The notes under the pieces: model-generated
Told to the model about the DNA's origin: nothing
What the model saw: only the letters and a program-made list of their open reading frames with translations
Databases searched by the model: none
Position numbers and translations under genes: made by a program
Origin: Kappaphycus alvarezii
Taxonomy: Eukaryota > Rhodophyta > Florideophyceae > Gigartinales > Solieriaceae
DNA: 64,000 nt
Direction of reading: 5' to 3'
Assembly: GCA_002205965.3 (NCBI GenBank)
Contig: NADL03000075.1
Coordinates: 352,663-416,662 of the forward strand
Shown: positions 45,603 through 56,040 of the stretch, in pieces
How positions within the stretch are numbered: position 1 is the stretch's first letter
Layout: each line of letters starts with the position of its first letter

Positions 45603-47709
45603 CTACTCCTCCTTTCCGTTTTTCTCCGGGGTCATAATGTGAACCCGCGAGGTATCCTCTTTCGTTCCCACTGGATGCGTGGGTCGGCCACCCGTGCGTG
45701 GCATGTTCTTGTTGTCTCCAACTGGGGTTTGTCGGTTCCCTGTGGCCTTAGCGAAATTTGCGCGTCGTTCGTCCAGGATCCTGTTCCTAATGGAAGCTTC
45801 AACCATAGGACAATCTCCTGCGAAGTGGTCCGGACTGGCGCAAATCCAACAACGGCGGCCTGACATCACCGACGACGATGCCGCGGAGGATGGTGGAGAC
45901 ATGAGGAATGCGTTGTCCATCTCCATCTGGACATGCATAACCCCTTCAGAACCGCCCCTTGCCGCTTGGGAAATCGATGTATCCGTTGAGGTCTCGTCTT
46001 CTTCCTTCATCATATGGACTTTGCCAAATGGTTTCGCCTTCTTCCCCATTGGATACTCGACCTCCTTGAACGGCTTGGGTTTGTTCCGTTCGTCATCCCC
46101 CTTGGCCATGGCATACTGCTTGATGTCCGAAAACGTCAACTGCTTATTCATGGACAGATGATTACGCGTCGAAGCTTGAATGCTTCGATGCAAACCATCC
46201 ACGAAAATGGACTTCAATCTCCTTTCGGAAAACACAGAGCCACATCGTCGAGCTTTCGCTCGAATCAATTCCGCAAAGGTTTCCTCCGTCATGGTCGGCG
46301 CTTGCTTCATGTTGGTCACTTCCGTGTAGGCTCTTGCAATAACCTCATCGGTAGCGTAGGTCCTCAACAAAAAGTTGACGGCCTCCTTGTAGGTACCGAC
46401 TTGATCGTGGCTGTCCTCTTCGTCAATGACCATACTCCTTCTGGTCTGTAATCTTGACTGGAGATTTTCCTTAGCGGTTCCATCCATGAAGTACTGAAAC
46501 AACCAGAGGGCCAGTCCTTCCGAAACTCCGTTATGGTCACAAGCGTTTCGGAACTCCGTTAGGAATCCTAAAACCATAATGGGATCCCTGCCGGTGAACC
46601 TGTCCTCGGGCATTGTACTGCCAGTCTCTTGGCAATGGATGATATCTTCTTAGCCTTGCTCTCCGAGTATACCATCGAACGGTTCTCCAACCTATAGGAA
46701 CGGTAGTCCACCACTCTGGTAAACAAGTCGTTCAACGGTACTCGGTCCATGTGCTTCCGTGCACGATTACGACGGCGTTGTCGGTACTCCACCTCGGAAC
46801 TCGACCCTTCCTCTTCAGACGAGCTTCCTTCGGACGATGACGACGACGACCTCCGTTTGCGGTTCTTCTTTCTATCCCGTTTGGACTTCTTATCCTTACG
46901 GTTACTGCCTCGCCGACGACCACTCCGGTGGCTGTCATCTCCTGATGACGGGTCGGACGAGTCCCCATCTCCTTCAGGTTCTCCTTTAACCTCTCGGGAG
47001 GGTTTCCTACTTGGTGTTTCTGGCAGAATAATCCCTTGGGCTCAGGACTTTCCGCACGGGGCTTCTGTGAATCTTTCACTTTGGATAACTTGGGTAAATT
47101 GGTGGCATCCAAATGGTCTTTGACAGGAGTCGCAACCATCTGGGATACCAAAGGGCGCACGATCTTCTCAATGGGATTAGACTCCGGTGACAACTTCCAC
47201 TCTTCCAATAGGTTTGATATCGTGCCTTGAACCATTACGGGGAGAGTTGCGGGCAACGTCTCTTCGATGAACTGTGCCACCAATGGAGTCACCGACATGG
47301 GCACTCTCCATTCCAATTCGGCCTTCAACCATTGGGTTAACCTTGGGGTCAACTCGGTGTTGAGCCAATGTTGGCGGTTGTCCGACAGCGGCGGCGATGA
47401 CGCCACTACGGGTTGGGCATGGGTAGTTCCGACGGGTAAAGGCGTAGACACTGAACCACTTGGGATTGCGGGCGTGCCACCTTGGGGTCTTCTAATCATC
47501 TTCTCGGGTTCCGCGACAGGCGACACCACAGGGGCACCGGATCCTCGGGTAGACTTGTAACTCTTATCCGACATGAGGCGAATTTGTGAAAGATCCTTGA
47601 TACAGGTTGGTTTCGTACTAACCTCTTGGTCACTCGATTCCTTCTGGTAATTCCGGCTCAACCGACGCAAAAGAAAAGATAAAAGAGCTCTTCTAGGTCG
47701 GGAGACCAA
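45603..47709 (-). CDS. gag: Gag region of the chromovirus
   Basis: An N-terminal Ser/Pro/Thr-rich part lies near 47700-46740, then a retrotransposon gag core near 46610-46150 ('EGLALWLFQYFMDGTAKENL', 'EETFAELIRAKARRCGSVF') and a CCHC knuckle 'RCWICASPDHFAGDC' near 45860-45810. It directly follows the 5' LTR and primer-binding candidate. A fossil with one or two breaks. Confidence 0.85.
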
Positions 47710-47711
47710 AA

Positions 47712-48310
47712 TGTGGGAAATAATCCAATAGGTTCGTCAGTAGCGTAGAGACTTGGTAGAGCAGGGATAAACCTATAGGCTACAGTAAATACAAATTGGG
47801 AGAAAGTTTGCAAGGAAGCGTAGGATAGTACGGCGTTCAATGGGCGGACGGTTAACCTACTGGGGTGAAGGAGTCCAGGGAGGTGCCGGCGGCTTGGAGA
47901 CGGATTTGTGGGTCATCAGGTGCTTACCTCTTTATTCGAACAATCAAGGATTGACAAACCTATATAGGGATGGGACTGTAAGGGAGCAATGGCCCAAAGG
48001 AAAGGGGATCTAACAGGGAATCCAGAGCCTGTAGGAAAGGAGAGCCACGAGCTCACATTTCCAAACCCTCTGACGGTGCGTACCTTGCGGGAGTCTACGA
48101 CATTTCCATGAGGGCTGCACTGTATCCAACGGGACCATACAGTAATCTCCCATCGGGATCCTAAAATCTCCATCCATGACGGCCAGCAATGCACGTCAGG
48201 CAACCCACTGGGACATTACACCAAACCACCCGGCTTACATTAATCCAACAGGGAGCGGACGCCAACTTGGGAGCGAGCGCGCAAACCATTTGGGACGCCA
48301 TTTTACCACA
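47712..48310 (-). repeat. 5' LTR of the chromovirus
   Basis: Direct repeat of 38246-38844. The + strand starts TGTGGGAAATAATCC and ends CACA. A small palindrome-free promoter region with TATATAGG lies within. Confidence 0.92.
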
Positions 48311-48614
48311 TACACATCCTCTTCAAATCATTCCAAAGGTCAAGGGCTGACTTTTCATCTTCATCGCAAATACGACGGGTTTGGGATAAGGCGGACTACC
48401 CGAGAGTGAGCACTATTGTACTCTTCGTCTTCATCGTTCTCTTGAACCAGTCTGTACGAGCTGATGCAGATCCGGAAGAAGGCAAGTCTTGATGTCCAAC
48501 GAGTAGAGGATCGTCTGATCGAATGATGGCTTTCACTCGACGAACCCAGGCGATGTAGTTTTTCGGGCCGCTCAGCTTTGGGACTCGAAATATGTTTTTG
48601 CTGTCAGACTCCAT
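48311..48614 (-). CDS. gag: Gag of the copia element, N-terminal part
   Basis: Begins MESDSKNIFRVPKLSGPKNY, a typical copia gag start with the 'L.G..NY..W' pattern continuing into 'IAWVRRVKAII'. It runs into the chromovirus LTR at 48310; the continuation is at 38245 downward. Confidence 0.85.
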
Positions 48615-48682
48615 AATGTTCTTCTGTCAGTGAAGTGCAGTAGCGATGTGCAGTAGAGATGAGAAACGTCGCGATGCTACAA

Positions 48683-48890
48683 TAAAGGAATCAGTAGTTT
48701 ATTGTTCTGCTACTCTGCTTCATCACACTCTTAGGGAAGGATCGACCCTCTTAACGTGGCTTAGACCGTCTGCAACTGCACACCTCAGGAGCTCAAAGTG
48801 CTCTGGGTGTAGCCAATGAGAACGCTCCGTTGTGGCTTTCGATTTCAGGTCACTGTAATTCGATTGGCAGTGCAGTTAGCCATTCTGACA
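48683..48890 (-). repeat. 5' LTR of the copia element
   Basis: Direct repeat of 33386-33592. The minus strand begins TGTCAGAATGG at 48890. GTAAG follows at 48891-48895. Confidence 0.9.
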
Positions 48891-48895
48891 GTAAG
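48891..48895. repeat. Target-site duplication GTAAG, right copy
   Basis: It matches 33381-33385 on the far side of the copia element. Confidence 0.85.
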
Positions 48896-49009
48896 CACGT
48901 ATTATAGCAAACACCAAACCAATTGTTGTCCAATCTACTTTACAACTGTACCGTACTGTACTCTAGCGCTACTGGGCTTTCGGTGATATTTTGAGCATTT
49001 ATTTGAGTA

Positions 49010-50460
49010 ATTGAAAAGAACCAAGAAAAAGAATAAAGCAAAAGGAAAAGAGTTTTGAGTATCCCCTCCGCACTGCACCTTGGGCTAGAATAGTTCCATT
49101 CGAATCGAAAGCTAGTGGTTGGAAATCGAAGTTGGGGGCTTTTGTCGGGTCGTTAGAAGGGGGCGGGAGTCGGTGCGACAGTTTGCTTTCCAGGTCAGTG
49201 ACCTGTTTGCTGTGCGCAACTGAAGCAGCACCTCCCACTTTTCGGGTGGCTCTTCTTCGTCATCATCTTTGAAAGGATAGAACGGTGACATTGCAGGCGA
49301 TCCGGCGGGCCACGGTGCCGTCAGGAGCTGATGATGGGTGGACCAGTATGTCAGCGGGTCGCAGCTCAGAGCCTAGCTCCAGGAGCTGGACCTCAAACTG
49401 GCAGTCCAGGCCGGCGGCATGGGCGATATGGCCGGTAATGACGTAGCAGAGGGAGTCATGCCGGTGTTTGCGACCGAAACCAGAAGGACACAGGTCCGCG
49501 TGGTCTCTTAACCTGTCCATGAGTCTTTTGCAATGCTCACAGTTCGCAGGGAGCGAGCCATCGTAAACAGACAGTCTCACGTAGCGACGCACTATGATCT
49601 TTCAGTGCACCGCGGACACTTCCGTGTTGGTGATGAGATGCGCAAGGAGGAATGCGGCACCAGGGCCTTTGCGGAATGCGAGGCCGCGTATCCGATGCCT
49701 TACTGCAGCGGCGGTGTGATCATCAGGATTTGAAGAACGAACCCAGACGTCGTGTTCCCAGTGTGCCTTGGCTAGCGCCTCCTGCTGCACACCTCTAAGT
49801 AAGTTTGCACGTGGGTGTGAGCTGCAGAGAGGGGAAGCGGGTCGAAGGGACCCAGGTCGACGGAGTAGGGATGGCCGGGTATGCGGAGGACAAACTCGGG
49901 CATGGGAACGGCAGCTTGGCGGAGGAAGAAAGACTTATCTTGGCGGCATCGGGAGCCGGTAAGGGCAGTGGAGCGTGGTCCGATGTGTGTCCCGGAGCTG
50001 ACACGGGCAGTTGCTGCATCGATGAGATTTGCAGCAGCAGCACCGTACAGGAACGTTTCGATAAGTAAGAAGCCGAGACCACCATGTCTGATGGGCAGTG
50101 TGGCCTGCGACCATGCTTTGTCCGACAGCGTGATACCATGAAGCTCAGTAAAGTACGTCCGTTGCAGGCCGTCAAGAGCCTCGGCCCGCGGCACGGGCGT
50201 TTGTCGGGTCGGCTAGTTAGAAAGCATGATCCACTAGACACACCGACGCGCCGACGCGATGCATATGATAGCGTGCGCGGGTGTCGGCGACCTTGTAGAG
50301 CAGCTCGAGGGTGCGGCGGCAACTTTCGAATTTTGCGCGGAGGAAAGAATCGGTGAACGCCCGATTTTCGAACGGAGCCCCCAGTAGTTCAAACCCGTCT
50401 TGGCCACAGAGCGCCCCTGTGTCAGATGTTATGGCCGTGGAAGCAAGGGGCACGGACTCC
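49010..50460 (-). mobile_element. LINE fragment E, RT thumb to endonuclease-like domain
   Basis: This is the longest LINE copy here. Minus strand, from about 50450: 'DGFELLGAPFENRAF' (end of the RT), 'ATLPIRHGGLGFLLIE' near 50100, 'RHRIRGLAFRKGPGAAF' near 49710, a zinc motif 'NCEHCKRLMDRLRDHADLC' near 49550-49495, 'RKHRHDSLC' near 49480, 'SELRPADILV' near 49370, 'IACNVTVLS' near 49290, 'KQVTDLESKLSHRLPPPS' near 49200 and 'FDFQPLAFDSNG' near 49110. In fragment A the corresponding Asp of the last catalytic motif is present (ACDITVV); here it reads ACNVTVL, so Asp is replaced by Asn and the nuclease site would be lost. Several frame changes also break the copy. It is truncated at both ends and lies just outside the copia element. 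Confidence 0.82.
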
Positions 50461-52665
50461 TCAACAAAAACCGGACCCTTCTCCTTACTCTACCCCGCTC
50501 CCCCAAATCTTGCTACACCCTGACTACCGACAGGGCGCCTGATGCGTTTCTTTTTGGGTTGCAACATATTTACGCAAATCTATACTGATTCAGTCGACAG
50601 GCATCGATACTGAGAACATGGACGCTGCACAAGTTTTCACGCCAACAAACAGGGCCAAAGGGCCAACTTTGCCGATATTAGACCCTCTGCAACAGAATAG
50701 AGTACCTTTGAGGCTCCGGGTTCCTTTCCTCTGCGTTAGAAGTGAACCGTGAAGTGAACCGTTCAGGCAAACAGTGTCTATATTCCACTTCCCAAGGTTG
50801 ATTGCATGTTACCATCTGCCTAGCTAGAGACGTGCTTCGTTTAGAAGCGAAAACTATAACCATGGTTGACGTGAGGTTCAGCTACGAGCGCCCCTACCGT
50901 ACAGCTTATGCCCTCCTGAATCTCAGTAGTGGATACCGTCGGCGAACGAACCTTGCCAATGCGCGAAAGATCTTCGGATCTATCCATTCTGCAATAACTG
51001 TTAATGTTAAGGTTTTCTTCATTCTTAATTTGATTCCCCTGGTAGTTGTTTTCGAACAAGTGAATGAGCCCATCCACTCTCTGATGGTCAGAATCTCTCC
51101 ACAGACTTGACTCTCGGTGCTTCCTTCACATCCACCCATCTACCGCGAATGGAGTTTATACACTGTTCCACCTGTATGTGTTGTCGGAACTATGCGACCG
51201 TGACAAAAGAACCTAGGACCGATTTTTCGGGACAAGACTAGGGTCCCGTCTCACGCATCATTCAGACATGTAGCGTCAAAAACCAGAGAACCAGACCGCA
51301 GTTCGTTTGCCAAGCTTGTGTGGTACGAACGAACAACCAGGTCTTAATCTTCAAACGCTAGAGAACCAGACCAAACTCCCCCTTCAAGCTCGCGATGTTT
51401 AATATTACCAACCAAATTACAAACACGGTGAAAACAGCCCCTACCAGCGATGGAAGCGACACGAAACTTCAAGATGCGTACAGGACAGCAACTATCAAGG
51501 GGCGGCAGCTTGAATGGATCAGCAAAGGTGTGAACCATTCACTCCACCAAATCTCGGCAAACAAGACAAGGAAAGGGGCCAGAACCGGAAACTAGTCCGT
51601 CAAGCGCGAGACATGGGTGATGCAAGTTTCCGGCCTCAATGGTAAACAGTGGGTGACCGGGGATACTCGCCTGCGATGGGAAACGGCCGTCGAGCAACAG
51701 AGGCTTTTCACGTGCAACGTGTACAACGTCCACGTACCGATTCAGCACGACCTCGACAACATTTTCCAAAAACGTCGCACTTGAAGAAAGGAGAAGCAAA
51801 GGGGAGATTCTTCAAATGGTAAAAGGACAGCGAGAAGGCCTTGTTACCATTAGCGTCCAGTCACAAATCAATGGTGGGGAAAGAGAAATATGCTCGTCCA
51901 GCTACGTACAACAGCCGTGCCATTATGGTACCATGTGCGTTGGATCAGTCAACCCTCCTTGGTAGACGGGGCTTGAGAGAGCATTCCTTGTTTTAGCAAA
52001 GAGGGTGAAAATGGGGTTTGTTTACTGCGAGCAGTTTGAAGGTTGGGACTCTTACGAATGTTGTATTCAAGCCATGTTGCTAGACCTATGATTTGCCTAA
52101 CTGAGCATTTCAGCAAAATGCAAAGTAGCTGATACGGTAGCAAAGATAAAGCGAGTTTACCTATCCAAGATATTGAGCGTCAAAGTGGTCACAACGCTAT
52201 CGTGGCGAAGCTCTGCTTGGGCGCTGCGTGAGGTTCTCTGAGCGAGGCAAGTACGGTAAAGTCGCACCTTACTTGTGCCGGTCGGGTGCAATTTCTTAAT
52301 TCGATATCAAATTACAGTAGAGGAATGCAGATGACCAATAATGGCGACATGATCCTACTGTACTACATATTTATGAAACGCCTTTTAATGATACTGAGTA
52401 GTACAGAGCACAAGGTTGAGCAGTTACAGGAAGTGAGCGTTTTGCTCCTAAATCACCACTTTCAAGTTTCCACTGTCTACCAACAGTTTTTCAGCCCGAC
52501 ATCGACACTGTCCCATTCCCCCCCCCCCTCTTCCACACTGCCCAAACCAAATAGTTGCGCCGTTCTCTCCGCCCCGTTCCCGCCATCCCGACTCCATCCA
52601 CATCTCCCCTTCCCTTTCCCCTTTTCCTGATCCTTCGCCTGCGTCGTCTACTCCCCCGTATTACA
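50461..52665. other. Intergenic, promoter side of SYS1
   Basis: Short ORFs on both strands have no recognised domain. A GC-richer stretch near 51395-51790 is open in parts but has no match I can name. A C-run lies near 52515 and pyrimidine-rich DNA precedes the SYS1 start. Confidence 0.4.
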
Positions 52666-53359
52666 ATGGTCGTCAACGGCTCCTTTTACGGTCGCGAACG
52701 CTTCGACCCGCTCCTCATTCTCGCCCAGATTGTGATTCTACAAGCTTGCTTTTATGCCTCTTACGTACGTCCCGACATTCACATCCCTGCACTCTTGCGT
52801 ACCGACATGCCCATTTCAATGCATACATGCGCGTACTAACCATGAAATTTGTGACTACTTGCTTGTCAACCCCCTCTGCGGGACCATTGCTGCGGATACC
52901 GTCTTTGATTTGTGCTAAACCTGATATGTTTCAACCGCCAGTTGACAATCCTCATTGTCTTTAATCGCGCCACCGGCACCACCGCCTCTGTCACCGACCA
53001 AATCTTCAACCACACTTACGTCACTCTGCGTCACTTTCCTGGCTGGGTTACTTGCTCCGCGCTTCTCCTCTCCGCCCTGGGTCCCACCGCTCTCGCCTTT
53101 GTCGCTCTAGTGGGCCGTGCGAAGCGCTGTGCCGATTTTGCAACCACCCTACTCGTCTCCCATATAATCGCCACATGGATACATTCGGGTTTCCAAAGAG
53201 TTTAATGTGTGGTTAGTCAACATTGTCGCCACTGCTGGACTGGCTACAGTAGGAGAGATGCTCAGTCTCAAAGTAGAGTTGCGCGAAATTTCTGTCAAGG
53301 TATCCAGTCCCTGCCGACAATGCCACCAATGGGGCGCGCAAAGAACGGGGCGAAGATGA
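52666..53359 (+). CDS. SYS1: SYS1-like Golgi membrane protein (spliced, apparent frameshift)
   Basis: Exon 1 (52666-52764) encodes MVVNGSFYGRERFDPLLILA and on to 'ACFYASY', matching the FDPLLILxQI start of SYS1. The intron 52765-52941 (177 nt, GTACGT..CCAG) is phase 0. Exon 2 continues 'TDQIFNHTYVTLRHFPGW', two membrane segments and 'GRAKRCADFATTLLVSHIIA' to 'TWIHSGF' near 53187. The expected C-terminus follows at once but in another frame: 'NVWLVNIVATAGLATVGEML' then 'KVELREIS', ending at 53359. So about one codon's worth of bases (two missing or one extra) separates the frames near 53190. No plausible intron bridges it. SYS1 is a four-helix Golgi protein that recruits the ARFRP1/Arl3 GTPase. 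Either a sequence error, a recent mutation or an unusual decoding event; the conserved C-terminus argues against old decay. Confidence 0.8.
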
Positions 53360-53560
53360 AAACGACGAGCAAGGTCTAGACTCTGTTTGAAACACTACCT
53401 GCCTCTACCTTTAACTGTGTAATTGTGTATTCCTGATGTACATACTTAAACGCCATCACCATGTCACTCGCGCGCACACCCTCGTTTCACCTCCCACTCC
53501 GTAACCACATTGCAACCGCATTGCACACACCAACCCTCTACACCTCCAACACCCGCGCCC

Positions 53561-54953
53561 TCACTTCCCGCGCAATTGCTTTTCAATTTCCTCCATCGAT
53601 GGATTCCCAACTCCTTCCGCTCGCCGTCTGTCAATTTCCTCTTGGATCGCCTTTCTTAATTCCTCCTCGGAAGCGCGTACCTCTTCCTCGCTCTTCGCCT
53701 TATCCTTCCCCTCTTCCGCCCCACCTCCAAGCCGGATGATCATGCGCCCCGACTCTGACTTGTCCAGCTTTTCATACTCCTCGTCGCTCATTTCACAACA
53801 TACATCCTCCTGGCTGCTTTCATTTGCCTTTTCCTCTCGTCTTTTTTGTGCCGCAACCAGCGCGTTTCTTACATTGACACAAAACACAATGATGACCACC
53901 TGCGCTATTAACAACCTCACCCCATCGTTGGCAAGGCTTTGAAACATAGCCCCTAGTGTTTCCCAGAACCCTTTTCTAGTCTCTGCAGTATCTGTTGGCA
54001 CTAAAGCGAGTTCTCTCCGTGCCTTTTCCCCAACCCTTACAATCTCCCTCAGCAACTCATCCAACCATACCTTACCATCTGGCATCACTCCCCTTCCCCA
54101 CTCATCCTTCCTCCCTACGTCGCCCATTTCCACAACAACCCATCCCGCCACTTCCCTCTCCTCAAAAACCCTGTGATCCTTTTCATGGACTATCTCCTTG
54201 TACAAATCCTCAATAACTCCTTGGCCAACAGCAGCCACACTACAATCCTCTGAAAGCTGCTCATCTCTCCCCCATACCTCTCCCAAAACGATCTCATCTT
54301 CCTCCTTGGCCATGTCCTCCCCCCACACGCCTCCCTTTATAGTATTACGCACCATTCCCTCCCACTCCCCCCCAACCTCCTTCGGCGGGACCACCTCCTC
54401 CACCCATTTCCGCATCAAATCCATACGCCCTCTCCTAAAATCTTCGTAACTCAACCCCGCAACCGGCGTTGCCCATCCACGACTCATGACCACAACGATT
54501 CGATCCATCACGTGATACCCCCAACATGACACCAATTCCGCCAATATCAATCGCTCCTGTCGACTCACTCTACCCTCATCCAATCTCACTACCATCAAAA
54601 CAACATCCGGGATACCCTCACATTGATCCCTCACCATTTGAATACCGCATGCCCCATGTGCATCATATGCGACACCATTCTGAAATTCGGCAACACGACA
54701 AGAACCCGACCCCTTTACGAAACGCGATGACCGAACGAGTGAAGCGTACGAATCGGGATACAACAAGGCCGAGACGAGAGGAGGGCGGACGAGGCGGAGG
54801 CGGACGAGGGGGTGGCGGTTGCGAATGATGCGTCGGCCACGCCGATACAATGTGGGATAATAGAGTGGACTTTCCAGTTTGCGGACAACCGACGATGGCG
54901 ACTTGCAGCGGTGTGCTGAATGACGGTGGAGCGGGGAGAGAGGGCGCGGACAT
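53561..54953 (-). CDS. TOC34: Toc34-like GTPase of the plastid outer envelope (spliced)
   Basis: Exon 1 (54953-54750) encodes 68 residues; exon 2 (54679-53561) encodes 372; the 70-nt intron (GTACGC..TTTCAG) is phase 0, though a donor nine bases upstream is equally in frame. The start ATG reads MSAPSLPAPP. The P-loop GCPQTGKS is at residues 22-29, followed by a Pro/His-rich insert and 'RLGLVVSRF', then DAHG at 74-77 as switch II. 'IPDVVLMVVRLDEGRVSRQE' matches the Toc34 'DVLLYVDRLD.YRVD' block and 'GLSYEDF' its GL.YD/EF block. The usual guanine-specificity motif after 'VVVM' is poorly kept. A single membrane helix at about 322-338 is followed by a charged 102-residue tail. Known role: receptor of the TOC complex for imported preproteins. 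Longer than plant Toc34 (about 310). Tail to tail with SYS1. Confidence 0.75.
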
Positions 54954-55084
54954 TGAGGCGTTGAGAGGAGCTCGATTTTGCAGAGGCGGGATCTGTCTTT
55001 TGATGCTGTTTCTCGGGGATGACTGATGGCGGGCAAGCTGCGATTAGATCCGAGGCTGTGTGTAGTGCTGTAATGTAGTAGCAT

Positions 55085-55480
55085 GACTTTTGATTTACAG
55101 TGGAAATTTTCGCTGGGCAGTCTAACTTACAGTACAACTGTACACGTACCTTTAGGGCATTGCTGTAGTACATACTACACGGAACTGTAAGCTGTGCACA
55201 AGTCTTTACAGATTGACCTGTCCCGATACAGTCGGAATATTGAATTAATTGTTCATTACACTTTTAGACTGTACTGTAGTACCTCATGACTCGGCCTCAT
55301 TTCCAGACTCTCCAATACACAGACCTGTCCCACCTGTCTATACATAGTCTTCGGAAAATAGCCGTCCTGCCTCCCCAATCAGTAAAGCACCCCAATTTCC
55401 CCCCCTTTGACACTTAGTACTACCTCCCCTCAATTCGGTGTGGCCGTAGTACAAGTCCCGCTTTTCGCCCCGACCACTCT
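55085..55480. other. Upstream region of the Toc34-like gene
   Basis: Non-coding. Several copies of TACTGTAC-type motifs occur at about 55125-55290. It presumably contains the promoter, which I cannot define. Confidence 0.4.
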
Positions 55481-55489
55481 ATGCCCTGG

Positions 55490-55730
55490 ACAAAGATGCC
55501 CTGCAGCCCTCGACTGCTACGACCATCATCTCCTGCACCACCTACATGGCGGGCACCGAACCCAACAACACCACCGCGACAAAGGTGTCATCAGCACACT
55601 GGTGCATCATGCTGCGCAGGCACCTCGGTCTCCCAGTCTACACAGACTCGGTGCCATTGAAATGCCACCACTGCCAGCAAGACATGGATGTCCACGGTGA
55701 CCATGCCGCCGACCGCTATCCTGGATCTTG
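55490..55730 (+). mobile_element. LINE fragment F, short remnant
   Basis: Reads 'MLRRHLGLPVYTDSVPLKCHHCQQDMDVHGDHAAD', matching the zinc region of fragment A ('MLRRHLGLLVYDDSMALNCHHC'). Only about 60 residues remain, and the domain stops right after GDHAAD. It is a small dead copy. Confidence 0.75.
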
Positions 55731-56012
55731 GAGTATTCCGCCAAAACTGTGTACCAATGAGCACTTTACCCGACCGTGTAAGACATTCCGTGCCGCAACC
55801 GACCATTTCAAATAGTATATTTCAAACACTAAATCACCTCAAATTTCCTTCTCTACTCGAGCGCGAGTTTGTCGTCGATTTCCATTGTCCTCCATCGAAC
55901 CCCCACGGATTCTCATATATTGTAATCAATCAAGCACCAAATGAGCAACTTGCTGATGCAACTTCCTTCAAACACATGCAAGTAGTCATGGAGTGGCGAA
56001 CGGTAAGGAAAA

Positions 56013-56040
56013 GGATCCAACAAGTTCGCTTGTTGGATCC
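56013..56040. repeat. Perfect hairpin with TTCG loop, 12-bp arms
   Basis: GGATCCAACAAG (56013-56024), TTCG, CTTGTTGGATCC (56029-56040). UUCG is known as an especially stable RNA tetraloop, although its best-known form is closed by C-G rather than the G-C seen here. No adjoining T-run or gene end is evident. Confidence 0.9.

Larger units (their letters stand above)
38246..48310 (-). mobile_element. Chromovirus (Ty3/gypsy with chromodomain) with antisense ORF
   Basis: A 10,065-bp fossil on the minus strand, inserted in the gag of the copia element. The LTRs are 599 bp each (47712-48310 and 38246-38844), TG..CA, and differ at roughly a dozen positions, so it is younger than its copia host. Order: gag with a CCHC knuckle (about 45600-47700), protease, RT and RNase H (about 42800-45350), integrase (41803-42576), a C-terminal chromodomain (41245-41430), then a 2.4-kb region holding a long ORF on the opposite strand, a purine tract and the 3' LTR. 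A TGG-start primer-binding candidate ('TGGTCTCCCGACC') lies just inside the 5' LTR. Flanking bases are TATAG and TACAC, an imperfect duplication at best. Around ten breaks, plus an insert near 43970-44372. Confidence 0.92.
33386..48890 (-). mobile_element. Ty1/copia element, interrupted by a chromovirus
   Basis: A fossil on the minus strand. Its short LTRs are at 48683-48890 (5') and 33386-33592 (3'), with GTAAG duplicated outside. Gag begins near 48614, is cut by the chromovirus (38246-48310) and resumes at 38245; pol runs to about 34314. Without the insert the element is about 5.4 kb, normal for copia. Protease, integrase, RT and RNase H appear in copia order (integrase before RT). The two LTRs differ at about a dozen of 208 positions by eye, so it is older than the element inside it. 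Besides the insertion it has a handful of breaks. Confidence 0.92.

Noticed and set aside
38241-48315. Target-site duplication for the chromovirus
   Set aside because: The five bases outside the LTRs are TATAG and TACAC. They agree at only three positions, so I do not claim a duplication.
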